Position numbers and translations under genes: made by a program
Part shown: positions 44,931-54,891 of the stretch, piece by piece
Numbering within the stretch: position 1 is the stretch's first letter
Layout: the number at the start of each line of letters is the position of its first letter
DNA from: Bacteroidales bacterium
GTDB lineage: Bacteria; Bacteroidota; Bacteroidia; Bacteroidales; UBA10428
Direction: 5' to 3'
DNA: 63,609 nt
Assembly: GCA_016938235.1 (NCBI GenBank)
Contig: JAFGVA010000184.1
Span: forward strand, 1-63,609
The notes under the pieces: generated by a model
The model's input: only the letters and a program-made list of their open reading frames with translations
Told to the model about the DNA's origin: nothing
Databases searched by the model: none

Positions 44931-45354
44931 ATCGCACTCATTTAATTACTATCAAAATAAAAACTTATATCAATTTTTACTTGGTTTGACAGTAAATTGT
45001 TAGGGGTTCGGCCTTATGTTTGATAAAGATATGAAAGTCATGTATGAACAAATAAAAACCACAGGCGACATACCGACAAGACTTAAAAATTTATACGCAA
45101 TTCTGCCTGCGTAGTCACCTGTAAACCCCGACAAATAAAGTGTTTTCTGATACTTAATGCAGCTTTCCCTGTATAGGTTAACCTTGTTTTTTGCCATTTG
45201 TTGATATTAAAAATTCCAAACTATAGTTATCTGTTTTATTTTTATACACATAATTAAAGCCTTTGATTTCTTAGAAAAGAAGATATAGCATATTTAAATA
45301 TTTTGTAACTTCTTACCTAATCTGTTTTTATAAAACGTACAAATTCAGATATTT
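44931..45354. other. intergenic region, no feature seen
   Basis: 424 bp between divergent genes. A 65-codon minus-strand frame at 45000-45197 has no recognisable feature or neighbour support and I do not call it. No clear TAnnTTTG promoter was found. Confidence 0.45.
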
Positions 45355-46524
45355 ATGGATTATTACCTGGAAAGAATTAAAACCGAACTCACCAGAATTA
45401 TGAACTTCTGGATGAATCATCTTATATCTGAAACTCAAAGTTCTGTTTATCCTGAAATTGATATAAACAACAGCCCGAATACTAAGGCTGATATGGGTTG
45501 TTTGTTTTTAGGCCGGGTAATGTATGGAGCAAGTGCGGCCTGCAGATTTCTCAACACAAACGAATATAAAATACTTGCAGATCTGGCCTTTAAAACGCTT
45601 TACGAACAGTTTAAAAACCCGGCCGGTGGTTTTTATTGGTCAAAAAACATGCATGGAGAGGTTATACACGACAGCGACAATGTAAATATGGGGCAGGCTA
45701 CGGTTTTATATGGCCTTGCTGAATACGCTCACCTAACAAAAAATCCTGTAGTTGAAGCAGAACTTAAAAAATTGTCGCAATTTATTAACCTTACATTACA
45801 CGACAATAATAATGGTGGATTTCTGGATGGATACGACAGGGACTGGAAGCAGGAGAAAAACTTTACCAAAGCGCTTGCAACACATATACATGTTTTAGAG
45901 GCTCTTGTTAAAAAGTATGAATTTACCGGAAATGAAACCCTCATAATTCAGATTAATGAACTTGTAGATATTATTGTTGAAAGGTTTATCGACAAATCAA
46001 ACCTGGAATGTTACCACCGCTTAAGTCCCGGTTGGGATAAACTGAAAAACGAAAACTGGGCCGGACATAATGCGGAAATCTCGTGGATTTTATACCATTC
46101 AATAGCTGTAATAAAATACAAAGAGCAAAAAAAAGCAATTGGCGAATTAGCCGTCAGAATGACTCAAAAGGTACTTGATGTAGCCTTTGATAAACAATAT
46201 GGAGGGGTATTTAATGTAATTTCAGATAATCAGGCTGCTTTCACAACAAAAGACTGGTGGCCCCAGGCCGAAACAGCAATTGCCTGTTTAAATGCGTACG
46301 AAATATCAAATGATAAAAACTTCCTGAGCTATGCCTTAAGACTAATTGAATATATCGAAAACACATTTTATTGCAGTAATGGTGAATGGTTTACCTCTGT
46401 TTCCCGTGAAGGACAACCGGTAAGTGAAATTCCAAAAATTCACTTCTGGAAATCGATGTATCATAATGTCAGGTATTGTATCGAGATACATAATCGTATC
46501 AGCTTACTTTCTAAAAAGCCCTAA
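45355..46524 (+). CDS. AGE-family epimerase (cellobiose 2-epimerase / N-acylglucosamine 2-epimerase-like)
   Basis: The 389-residue (alpha/alpha)6-barrel protein has the AGE catalytic pattern: TKALATHIHVLEALVK (His near 187), WAGHNAEISWILYHS (His on the barrel rim), DWWPQAETA and HFWKSMYHNVRYC. These four groups supply the paired histidines that shuttle the C2 proton between epimers. Length is usual for the family. Substrates range from mannose and GlcNAc to cello-oligosaccharides, and the GHxxExSW motif leans toward the cellobiose/mannose branch. No transporter or glycosidase is adjacent, so the substrate is open. Confidence 0.88.
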   Translation: MDYYLERIKTELTRIMNFWMNHLISETQSSVYPEIDINNSPNTKADMGCLFLGRVMYGASAACRFLNTNEYKILADLAFKTLYEQFKNPAGGFYWSKNMHGEVIHDSDNVNMGQATVLYGLAEYAHLTKNPVVEAELKKLSQFINLTLHDNNNGGFLDGYDRDWKQEKNFTKALATHIHVLEALVKKYEFTGNETLIIQINELVDIIVERFIDKSNLECYHRLSPGWDKLKNENWAGHNAEISWILYHSIAVIKYKEQKKAIGELAVRMTQKVLDVAFDKQYGGVFNVISDNQAAFTTKDWWPQAETAIACLNAYEISNDKNFLSYALRLIEYIENTFYCSNGEWFTSVSREGQPVSEIPKIHFWKSMYHNVRYCIEIHNRISLLSKKP

Positions 46525-46626
46525 GCTCCTTTCGATATGAATTTTAAATTTTATTAAATTTCAAGTCATGTTGTTTTAAGCAGATGTACTATCTTGCTTC
46601 AAATTTCATCCAAATCAAAACCCTAT

Positions 46627-47667
46627 ATGCCTTTTAAATATCAATTAACATTATTACTCACCCTGATTTTTTCGATAAGGCTATATTCCCAGAATATCAC
46701 AACCGATACAATATTTATTGATTTTACACCGGATTCCCTTATCCCTGTAAATTTCTGTTTTAAGAATATTACAGACAACAGAAAAATCAACGAGAAGGCT
46801 TTGGGCTACTCCCAGAAGAAGAAATATATACTTATCCCTGTTGAACAGGCAATTTGTCTTAACAAACCTCTAAATAAGAGCTTACTAACCAAGTCGGGTA
46901 CAAGTTGCAAAAACGAACTAAACCTGGAAATCGACCAGTTTCATATTGAACATTACGATGGTTTTCTGCTTAAGCAACACATTCTGATTGCCAATTTTCC
47001 CGTATATAAATGCTCAACCGACAGTTCACAGTTTCTTGGTACTCTTGCCTACAATTTCGAACACCAGCCGAGAAATAAAAAAGCTTCTCAAACTGCAGTT
47101 TACGAAGAATTATTACCCCTATGGCACCAACAGTTTAAGCTTGATATGCTTCAGGTATCCACCTTTGCTCAGACAGGAAATGATAAACCTGAAAATCTGT
47201 TAACGCAAGAATTTAAACGGCCAAAATATTTTAACATTATCACAAGCGGAGTAATAAGTATCGACTTCTGGCAACTTGACGGAGAAATATATTTCTCCAG
47301 ACCCGAGACAAATTCAACACACTGGTTTTTAAGTAAAATGGTCAGGTATCAGAGCGCAAGTGATTTTGAACTATTTGCAATGGGCAGAAAAGCCGAACAC
47401 TATTATAAAAGATTTAATGAAAACTGGAATTTTGATATCAATTCAAACTTTTTAATAGGTTTTGTGAAATGGAGGAATCCTGATGAGATAAAACTATATC
47501 AATTATTACAATTGTCTCTTTCATCGTATCAGAACATCGTTTATGAACCTCTTAACAGAAATGGCTTAATATTTAAGTTTGGAGTATTTGAGAACATGTA
47601 TTATATGGTGGAATATCCACTAGGATTTCAACTTGGACTAAGTTTAAGTTGTGGATATAAATTTTAA
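46627..47667 (+). CDS. secreted protein of unknown function, first gene of a receptor operon
   Basis: The 346-residue protein starts MPFKYQLTLLLTLIFSIRLY, with a signal peptide ending YSQ. The ATG at 46627 is preferred to a TTG at 46594. The rest is beta-rich with several Trp-containing strands (ISIDFWQLDGEIYFS, STHWFLSKMVRY) and ends GYKF, a terminal Phe common in outer-membrane beta proteins. I recognise no family. The TonB-dependent receptor starts 4 bp after its stop codon and a DUF4249 gene follows, so it is probably a component of the same outer-membrane system. Confidence 0.7.
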   Translation: MPFKYQLTLLLTLIFSIRLYSQNITTDTIFIDFTPDSLIPVNFCFKNITDNRKINEKALGYSQKKKYILIPVEQAICLNKPLNKSLLTKSGTSCKNELNLEIDQFHIEHYDGFLLKQHILIANFPVYKCSTDSSQFLGTLAYNFEHQPRNKKASQTAVYEELLPLWHQQFKLDMLQVSTFAQTGNDKPENLLTQEFKRPKYFNIITSGVISIDFWQLDGEIYFSRPETNSTHWFLSKMVRYQSASDFELFAMGRKAEHYYKRFNENWNFDINSNFLIGFVKWRNPDEIKLYQLLQLSLSSYQNIVYEPLNRNGLIFKFGVFENMYYMVEYPLGFQLGLSLSCGYKF

Positions 47668-47671
47668 ATAA

Positions 47672-50050
47672 ATGGGAAAGATTTTAAAAATATCGGCCTT
47701 ACAAATTTTAATACTCGTCCCGGGCATTCTAATAGCACAAAATTACTCAGTTTCTGGGTACATTACCGATAAAGACTCCAGAGAAACCCTTATTGGTGCT
47801 ACTGTTCAAATCGAAAAAGAAAATAAAGCTGTGGTAGCCGATAAATATGGTTATTTTATCATTACCGGCCTTAAAAGCGGTAATTACACTCTTTCCATAT
47901 CTCACATTGGTTATACAACAAAACAAATAGATATAAATATCGAAAAAAAAGGGTATGTACTTCCCGAAACTAAACTGGAACAAGCACCCTTTAGCCTCGA
48001 CCAGGTAACCATTGTGTCGGTTAAACCCGATATGGTTGGCGATCCCAGCATTGAAACAAGCCATATCTCGCTAACTCCGCAAATGATCCAATCAATTCCA
48101 ACAGCAGGGAAAGATGTTTTTGCCGCCATCAAATACCTTCCCGGAATTGAACGAACAGAGCCCTATTCTCCTTTATACTCGGTACGCGGAGGTGACCCCG
48201 GCGAAAATGGTGTTTTACTCGATGGAGTTATGATTTACAATCCATACCACGCAAGCATTAATTCAGGAATTTTCAATACACAAACCATTAAGAATGTCGA
48301 CTTGCTGGTGGGTGGATATGGCGCAGAATTCGGTGGCAGAAACTCATCCTTCATGTACATTAGCACAAAAGACGGAAATGTAAATGAATTGCATGGAGAA
48401 ATAGAGCCAAGTTCCTATTTCAGTAAGGCATTTCTTGAATTTCCGGCAGGAAAAAACGCCTCCATGACTATTGCCGGAAGATATCTATACGATATACCCT
48501 ACAACTTTATGTTTAGCAATGAAAATTATTTCTACGATATCAATCTTTCGTACACCAACAGAATAAACGACCGCAACCGATTAACTTTCAAATATTTCGA
48601 ATCAAAAGATTATATGGGGTATAATTTTAATACCTTCTTTAAGTATATTGGCAATACTTTCGATGAAATAGATTTTTACGACAACTTTATTTTAAAACAA
48701 AGAATAAACTGGGTAAACAGGGCATCTACTATTATTCATAAACTGGTTGTATCTCCACGCTTGTATATCAGAACACAGGCATATTATTCATTTCATAATT
48801 CAAGCAGTTCTTCAAGTCTGGATTTTAAGCTCGAATTTTCCGAAGAAAATAAGGATACCATTAGAATGAACTGGTCTTCGAGTAACAGTCTCCAAAGTAA
48901 AATTGCAGATGCCGGAATTAAGTCAAGTGTTAACCTTAAGATTAGCAACTTCAATAGTCTTCAGCTGGGTGTTGAGTATAATTACTACGAATTTGTAAAT
49001 CGCATCAACCTGAATGAAGTAAACAATGGAGATTTTCATCAGTATCCTGATTTAATTGCCGCCTATGCCGAAGATAAATTTACTAGCCGGTATTTCAGTA
49101 TCCGTCCCGGACTTAGAATAACAAACTACCAACAAACGGGCTGGCAATATGAACCCCGAATCAATCTAAATATAAATCTTCCCGGAAAAATAAAATTTAA
49201 AGCAGCATACGGAAATTACCTGCAGTACATTATCAGCATGAATACTGCTGAACTTGAAATGAACCAGATAGTTGATTACTATTATCCGCTAAAAAACCTT
49301 GAACCTACAAAAGCTACCCATTACATTATTGGTTTTGAGAAGAGAATTACAAATACGCTGTTGTTAAGTCTTGACTCGTACTATAAAGATATGCCTAATG
49401 TGTATGCCTTTGATATGAATAACCTGGTTGGATTCTCAAATAAGCTTAAAGAAGGAACCGGTTATGCCTATGGACTGGAACTGACAATTGAGGGAAAATA
49501 CAGGAATATCTCGGGGTGGGCTTCCTATACCTATTCAGCAGCCAAAAGGCAATATAATAATTCGTTAATAAACAACGGAGAAGAATATGTGTTTGAATAT
49601 AACAGACCCCATGCAATTAAAGCTGTGGGCAGCGTTCAACTAACAACAGATTTTGCTCTCAATGGCTCCTTTGTATTTTTGTCTGGCTCAAAAAGAAGTA
49701 TCGAAACCACCATGGAAAGCTATTTCTATTATAATCCGGCATCGAATGAAACATCGTACTTCCCCATGTGGACAACCGACAAAAAGAATAATGCCCGCAT
49801 GCCCCCCATAATCTCTCTCGATTTAGGTATAAAAAGAAGGTTAACAAGTGGCTTCGGTAAAGATTTGGCAAACTTTCTTCGTGCCGATGAATCATTTGTC
49901 AGCATTTCTATTCGCAATATTCTCTTTTTATACCGGAATATTGATATGTATATTCCAACCAGTGGTATTCCAAGATTTGAGAACAAGTATTTGCCATTTG
50001 GCTCAAACTATTATCCACAAGTAGGTTTTAGTTATACTTTAAAGTTTTAA
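47672..50050 (+). CDS. TonB-dependent receptor with carboxypeptidase-regulatory-like domain
   Basis: The 792-residue protein has a signal peptide (cleaved near ILIAQ) and a CarboxypepD_reg-like domain (about 25-110; SGYITDKDSRETLIGATVQI). The plug domain contains YLPGIERTEPYSPLYSVRGG, VLLDGVMIYNPYHAS and VGGYGAEFGGRNSS. A 22-strand-type barrel ends YTLKF. The neighbouring DUF4249 lipoprotein gene starts 6 bp later, a recurring Bacteroidota pair. Its plug region is clearly related to the receptor at 59037-61310. Ligand unknown. Confidence 0.93.
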   Translation: MGKILKISALQILILVPGILIAQNYSVSGYITDKDSRETLIGATVQIEKENKAVVADKYGYFIITGLKSGNYTLSISHIGYTTKQIDINIEKKGYVLPETKLEQAPFSLDQVTIVSVKPDMVGDPSIETSHISLTPQMIQSIPTAGKDVFAAIKYLPGIERTEPYSPLYSVRGGDPGENGVLLDGVMIYNPYHASINSGIFNTQTIKNVDLLVGGYGAEFGGRNSSFMYISTKDGNVNELHGEIEPSSYFSKAFLEFPAGKNASMTIAGRYLYDIPYNFMFSNENYFYDINLSYTNRINDRNRLTFKYFESKDYMGYNFNTFFKYIGNTFDEIDFYDNFILKQRINWVNRASTIIHKLVVSPRLYIRTQAYYSFHNSSSSSSLDFKLEFSEENKDTIRMNWSSSNSLQSKIADAGIKSSVNLKISNFNSLQLGVEYNYYEFVNRINLNEVNNGDFHQYPDLIAAYAEDKFTSRYFSIRPGLRITNYQQTGWQYEPRINLNINLPGKIKFKAAYGNYLQYIISMNTAELEMNQIVDYYYPLKNLEPTKATHYIIGFEKRITNTLLLSLDSYYKDMPNVYAFDMNNLVGFSNKLKEGTGYAYGLELTIEGKYRNISGWASYTYSAAKRQYNNSLINNGEEYVFEYNRPHAIKAVGSVQLTTDFALNGSFVFLSGSKRSIETTMESYFYYNPASNETSYFPMWTTDKKNNARMPPIISLDLGIKRRLTSGFGKDLANFLRADESFVSISIRNILFLYRNIDMYIPTSGIPRFENKYLPFGSNYYPQVGFSYTLKF

Positions 50051-50056
50051 TGTCCT

Positions 50057-50854
50057 ATGAGATCCAGATTCTGCATATTATCTCTGCTTTTTCTCCTCAC
50101 CTTAACTTCGTGCAATAAAATGGTAGACTTTTACCTGGGTGTGCCCTATCAGCCAAAATTTGATGAAGACAGCTTTGTTCCGGGACTAAATATTTTTGGT
50201 GTGATTAGAACAGATTCAACCATGGCTTATAACAACTCCTTTGTCGAAGTTCAGAAAGTTGTCCCTGCTAACGATTTTGAGGATAGCATATTTGTAGATA
50301 CCATTGAGATTATTGTTGAACTTTTTCACTCGCCTTTTGAATCTGAATCTTACGGTTTTTACCTTACAAATTCCGAGAATATATTCTCACAGACAAACTA
50401 CAGGCCTTCGGGCAATTTCAGGCCTAATGCAGGAGATGTACTTAACATAGAATGTTACCACCCCGATTTACCTGTATTAACTGCTCAAACCATTGTTCCT
50501 AACCATGCTCAGCTGATTCCGGGTTCTCTTAAAGAAACCGATAAGCAAATATTTTTCGAACTGGCTTCAGATTCAAGTATCTATATGTTCGATATTTACA
50601 GCTATTCTTCCGGCATAACAACCGGTATAGTAAGGCTTCCAACCTCAAAAAATCAAAATACTTCTATTGAAATTCAGAACCATTTTGCAATTGATTCTGT
50701 TGTAATTTATAGTTACGATTATCACCTGGCCAATTATTACTTAAGTTCGAATACTTCGTTGAACTTTAATAAGTACAAAGTTTCATTCAGCGAAGTTGAA
50801 GGTGGCTATGGGGTATTTGGAGCATTAAACAGGGCTGTTCTAAATTTGAACTAA
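50057..50854 (+). CDS. DUF4249 family lipoprotein
   Basis: The 265-residue protein has a lipoprotein signal with lipobox LTSC (Cys19). A beta-sandwich-rich domain contains FVPGLNIFGVIRTDSTMAY, NAGDVLNIECYHPDLPVL and TAQTIVPNHAQLI, the usual DUF4249 landmarks. DUF4249 proteins are almost always encoded beside a TonB-dependent receptor and are thought to be surface partners of it, by analogy with SusD. Here it is the third gene of the operon after 46627-47667 and 47672-50050. The gene for MnmA follows 11 bp later and may be co-transcribed. Confidence 0.85.
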   Translation: MRSRFCILSLLFLLTLTSCNKMVDFYLGVPYQPKFDEDSFVPGLNIFGVIRTDSTMAYNNSFVEVQKVVPANDFEDSIFVDTIEIIVELFHSPFESESYGFYLTNSENIFSQTNYRPSGNFRPNAGDVLNIECYHPDLPVLTAQTIVPNHAQLIPGSLKETDKQIFFELASDSSIYMFDIYSYSSGITTGIVRLPTSKNQNTSIEIQNHFAIDSVVIYSYDYHLANYYLSSNTSLNFNKYKVSFSEVEGGYGVFGALNRAVLNLN

Positions 50855-50865
50855 GAATTAATTGA

Positions 50866-51912
50866 ATGCCTAAGATTGTTGTTGGTATTAGTGGTGGAGT
50901 CGACAGCGCTGTTACAGCCAGCCTGCTTAAAGCTGAAGGTTATGAAGTTGTTGGCGTTCATATTGTTACCACTACAATTAATTCGGAGGAAGTAGAGAGA
51001 CTTAACTTCATTGCAGACAAAACAGGTATTCCAATTGAAATTATTCATGCAGAGAAAGAGTTCAACGACTCTGTAATAGCCTATTTTGTGCACGAGCATC
51101 TTGCAGGTCTTTCTCCCAGTCCTTGTGCTTTTTGCAATCCGGAATTTAAGTGGAAAATCCTGAAAGATCAGGCAAAAAAACTGGGAGCAGTGATGATAGC
51201 TACCGGTCATTACATACAAAAAACCAAATGGAAAGAAAAATGGTTTCTTAAAGCCGGTAATGATGACAAAAAAGACCAATCGTACTTTTTGTGGGGGCTT
51301 GATCAGGAAATTATAGAGATGATTCATTCGCCACTTGGGAAAATAACCAAGGAACATACCCGCAAAATAGCAAAAGAGTTGGGACTAATCAATCTGCTTA
51401 CACAAAAGGAAAGTATGGGACTGTGTTTTGCTAATAAATTATCATACAATGAACTTTTAAAAAAGTTTATTCCTGAATGCCTGAATATCTCTACAGGTAA
51501 GGTAATGGACATACAAGGAAACCTGATAGGCAGACATAAGGGCTACATTTATTACACTGTTGGACAGAAAAAAAATATCGAATTTTTTGACGGAATTGAA
51601 AGGTATGTATTATCTGTGAATCCTGCTGAAAACAAACTTGTTGCAGGACCTAAAGAATTGCTGTGGCACAGTAGTTTTGAGATTGACAGATTCAAGTTCG
51701 TTGATAAAGAATTTGCCCTTTCCAACACAGAAATAAAAACCAAAATCAGGGGTTTTGGGTGGAATCCTGAAGGTTCCACAAAACTTTCACTCAAAGAAGA
51801 TGGGATTATTCAGGTTGAACTGGAAAATCCGGCCTGGGCAATTGCTCCCGGACAACCAGCAGTTTTCTACTATAATGACTTACTTCTTGGCGGAGGATTT
51901 ATTGTAAAATGA
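50866..51912 (+). CDS. mnmA: tRNA-specific 2-thiouridylase MnmA
   Basis: The 348-residue protein has the PP-loop SGGVDSAVTASL (9-20), the tRNA-binding ATGHYIQ and the KDQSYFLWGL motif. The second catalytic Cys is in KESMGLCFANK (Cys187), and the C-terminal beta-barrel ends AIAPGQPAVFYY. It thiolates U34 of Lys, Glu and Gln tRNAs. Around the first catalytic Cys the sequence is SPSPCAFCN (Cys87, Cys90) instead of the TPNPDxxCN of E. coli, so an extra Cys is present, as in variants thought to carry an iron-sulfur cluster. The sequence is diverged, so a second mnmA elsewhere is possible. Confidence 0.88.
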   Translation: MPKIVVGISGGVDSAVTASLLKAEGYEVVGVHIVTTTINSEEVERLNFIADKTGIPIEIIHAEKEFNDSVIAYFVHEHLAGLSPSPCAFCNPEFKWKILKDQAKKLGAVMIATGHYIQKTKWKEKWFLKAGNDDKKDQSYFLWGLDQEIIEMIHSPLGKITKEHTRKIAKELGLINLLTQKESMGLCFANKLSYNELLKKFIPECLNISTGKVMDIQGNLIGRHKGYIYYTVGQKKNIEFFDGIERYVLSVNPAENKLVAGPKELLWHSSFEIDRFKFVDKEFALSNTEIKTKIRGFGWNPEGSTKLSLKEDGIIQVELENPAWAIAPGQPAVFYYNDLLLGGGFIVK

Positions 51913-52065
51913 TTATAGAATTCCAGCGTTCGTATTCGTACATATGATGTACGCACTTATACATAAATTCAAAATTAAAATATAACTATAGCGCTGATTT
52001 ATTTTATATTACATATTTTTGGCGCGATTCATGATAAAACAGATAAAACTTTAATCATCCAGGTA

Positions 52066-54726
52066 ATGCTTAACCTTAAACCTAAGATTGTAAACCTAAT
52101 TCTTTTGTTTTGCTTGATATTTCCAAATTATATTCTTGCTCAGCAAAAATCATACGAAACCAGACAAATAAGCTCTACCCCACCCCATATCGATGGTATT
52201 TTATCGGAAAATACCTGGAATGATATTGAATGGGAAGATAATTTCACACAGGTCTATCCATACGAACAAAAAGAACCTTCGCAACAGACAAAATTTAAAA
52301 TCCTTTACGACAACGATAATTTATACGTTGCCATTAAAGCTCTTGACAGTGCTCCTGACAGCATTGAGAAAAGAATGTCAAGAAGAGATGAATTCAGTGG
52401 CGATTTAGTTGAAATAATTTTTGACAGCTATCACGACAAACTCACTGCTTTTTCATTTAGTGTAAGCGCTGCCGGTGTAAAAGGCGATGAAGCGGTAACT
52501 AACAACGGAAACTGGGATTCAAACTGGGATCCAATCTGGTACGTTAAAACCAGTATCGATAATGAAGGATGGGTTGCAGAAATGAGAATTCCCCTTACCC
52601 AACTTAGGTTCGGCAAAAACGACGAATATGTTTGGGGCTTGCAGGTTAATCGTTACATATTCAGAAAAGATGAACGTTCATCATGGAAATTTATCTCACC
52701 AACTGCATCGGGTTATGTTCATAATTTTGGCGAACTAACCGGCATTAAAAATATCATTCCAAAAAAACAAAAAGATCTTACCCCCTATGCTGTTGCTAAA
52801 TACGAAAGCTACCAGAGACAAAGCAGTAATCCTTTTGCCGATGGCAGAGATTTCAGCCCATCGGTGGGTTTGGATGGAAAAATTGGTATTACCAATAATC
52901 TTACACTTGATTTTACTTTGAATCCCGATTTTGGTCAGGTTGAAGCAGATCCTTCGGAAGTAAATCTTACAACCTTTGAAACCTATTTTTCGGAGAAGCG
53001 AGCCTTTTTTATTGAAGGAAAAAATATTTTAAGTCACCAGGTATTAATGGGCGACAGTGAGCTATCCCAAGACAACTTATTTTATTCAAGGCGCATTGGG
53101 AGAAGGCCTACACAGTATCCCGATTTTGAACCCGATAGCGGAGAATACGCAAAAATTCCCGATAACACAACCATTTTAGGTGCATTTAAGCTCACGGGCA
53201 AAACACCAAAAGGCTTATCAATAGGAATTATGGAAAGCCTTACCCAGGAAGAAAATGCCAATATCGATGATGCAGGCGAACGCAGAGAACAGATTGTTGA
53301 ACCCCTGACAAATTATTTTGTTGCCCGGGTAGAGAAAGATTTGAACCAATCAAACACCCAGCTTGGCGGTATGATTACCTCAACCAACAGAAATCTGTCA
53401 ACAGAGAGTCTTAGGGGCAATATGATAAATGATGCCTATACAGGAGGAATAAACTTCAGGCACCACTGGAAGGATAAAACATATTATGTTGATTTTAATG
53501 CAGTATTCAGCCAGGTTAACGGTAGCAAGGAAGCTATTACCAGACTGCAAACAAGTTCGCCGCATTATTTTCAAAGACCCGATGCAAAGAATCTTAGTGT
53601 AGATTCAAATCGCACCTCTCTGGAAGGCTTTGGCGGAACTCTTGCTGCCGGGAAAAACGGAAATGGAAAGTTTAGCTTTATTACCTGGCTTACCTGGCGA
53701 TCGCCGGGTTTAAACCTTAACGATGTTGGCTTCATGCGCCGTAACGACGAAATTATGGAGGTAGTGTGGGTAGGTTTCAATCAAACAGAACCTTTCTTGT
53801 TTTTCAGAAATGCAAACATTAATGTGAATCAGTGGGTAGGTTTAACCTACGATCTCGGACACAGATACCACGGCGGTAACATCAACGGGCACGTTCAGTA
53901 TAAAAACTATTGGTGCACAGGCTTTGGAATCTCCCGCGATGGAAATTCAATTTCAACAGAAACCTTAAGAGGCGGGCCTGCATTAGTCTATGATGGCTAT
54001 ACAAATTATTGGGGCCATGTGGGTACTGACACACGCAAAAAAGTACGTTTTGTTGCCATGTACAGCGGAGGCTGGAGAGATTACAGAACTGCTAAAAGCA
54101 GAAATTATGCACTCAGTGCAGAACTACAGATTTCGGATGCCTTCAGGCTCTCGATGGAACCATCGTACAGTACAAACTACGACGAAATAGCATATGTTGG
54201 AACAGTGGATATAGATTCTATTGATTCTGAGCGATATATCAGGGGTACTTTAAATCAGAAAACTACTGCTATGACTTTTAGATTCACTTATAACTTAAGT
54301 CCCGATTTTACTATACAGTTTTACGCCATGCCCTTTATCTCAGCAGGCAAATACGATGATTTTAAATACATCTCAAATCCCAAAGCAGAAGAGTACAAAG
54401 ACAGGTATATTAGCTATGGCGATGAATTCGTGCGCAATGAAATAACAGAAGATGAAAACCTGTACTTTGCTGATGAGGATAAGGATGAAAATGATGATTA
54501 TTCGTTTGGTAATCCCAATTTTAATGTGATGGACTTTAATTCAAACTTTGTCTTGCGTTGGGAATACCAACCCGGATCTTCGCTTTACCTTGTATGGTCG
54601 CAAAACAGAAACAAACACAAAAATATTGGAACATATTCATTTACAGACGATTCGGGAGATTTAATCCGAAAGACATACCCATACGATGTATTCCTGATAA
54701 AATTCTCTTACAGATTCGGTTTATAG
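52066..54726 (+). CDS. DUF5916 outer-membrane protein with N-terminal CBM9-like domain
   Basis: The 886-residue protein has a signal peptide ending ILAQQ. Residues 30-220 form a CBM9-like beta-sandwich with PPHIDGILSENTWNDIEW, FKILYDNDNLYVAIKA, SGDLVEIIFDSYHD and EGWVAEMRIPLTQLRFG. A long DUF5916 barrel-type region follows (LDFTLNPDFGQVEADPSEVN, FSEKRAFFIEG) and ends FLIKFSYRFGL. Such proteins are common in marine Bacteroidota, often described as putative hydrolases or membrane-associated receptors. No catalytic residues are established. It is monocistronic, with a TATTTTTG -7-like element at 52014-52021 but no matching TTG. Confidence 0.88.
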   Translation: MLNLKPKIVNLILLFCLIFPNYILAQQKSYETRQISSTPPHIDGILSENTWNDIEWEDNFTQVYPYEQKEPSQQTKFKILYDNDNLYVAIKALDSAPDSIEKRMSRRDEFSGDLVEIIFDSYHDKLTAFSFSVSAAGVKGDEAVTNNGNWDSNWDPIWYVKTSIDNEGWVAEMRIPLTQLRFGKNDEYVWGLQVNRYIFRKDERSSWKFISPTASGYVHNFGELTGIKNIIPKKQKDLTPYAVAKYESYQRQSSNPFADGRDFSPSVGLDGKIGITNNLTLDFTLNPDFGQVEADPSEVNLTTFETYFSEKRAFFIEGKNILSHQVLMGDSELSQDNLFYSRRIGRRPTQYPDFEPDSGEYAKIPDNTTILGAFKLTGKTPKGLSIGIMESLTQEENANIDDAGERREQIVEPLTNYFVARVEKDLNQSNTQLGGMITSTNRNLSTESLRGNMINDAYTGGINFRHHWKDKTYYVDFNAVFSQVNGSKEAITRLQTSSPHYFQRPDAKNLSVDSNRTSLEGFGGTLAAGKNGNGKFSFITWLTWRSPGLNLNDVGFMRRNDEIMEVVWVGFNQTEPFLFFRNANINVNQWVGLTYDLGHRYHGGNINGHVQYKNYWCTGFGISRDGNSISTETLRGGPALVYDGYTNYWGHVGTDTRKKVRFVAMYSGGWRDYRTAKSRNYALSAELQISDAFRLSMEPSYSTNYDEIAYVGTVDIDSIDSERYIRGTLNQKTTAMTFRFTYNLSPDFTIQFYAMPFISAGKYDDFKYISNPKAEEYKDRYISYGDEFVRNEITEDENLYFADEDKDENDDYSFGNPNFNVMDFNSNFVLRWEYQPGSSLYLVWSQNRNKHKNIGTYSFTDDSGDLIRKTYPYDVFLIKFSYRFGL

Positions 54727-54796
54727 GAGTCAACAAACCCTGGGAATCAAGAAAATGAAATTAGTTATTTCCTTCATTACGAGTCCCGAGACTTCG

Positions 54797-54841
54797 GGAC
54801 GAAGCAATCCGTAGTTATTATAATAACAGATTGCTTCGTCC
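54797..54841. repeat. inverted repeat between convergent genes
   Basis: GGACGAAGCAATC (54797-54809) is the exact complement of GATTGCTTCGTCC (54829-54841), with an inner TTATTATAATAA. It is preceded by another small hairpin, GTCCCGAgacTTCGGGAC. It lies between the DUF5916 gene and the convergent TMEM43-like gene. It lacks a T-run, so it looks like a dispersed repeat rather than a terminator. Confidence 0.7.
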
Positions 54842-54891
54842 TTTGACCTCTTAATGACTATCTTTAATATCTCTTGAGAAACTCTTTAAAT

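Noticed and set aside
45000-45197. 65-codon minus-strand frame
   Set aside because: No ribosome-binding signal, domain, signal peptide or neighbour support.
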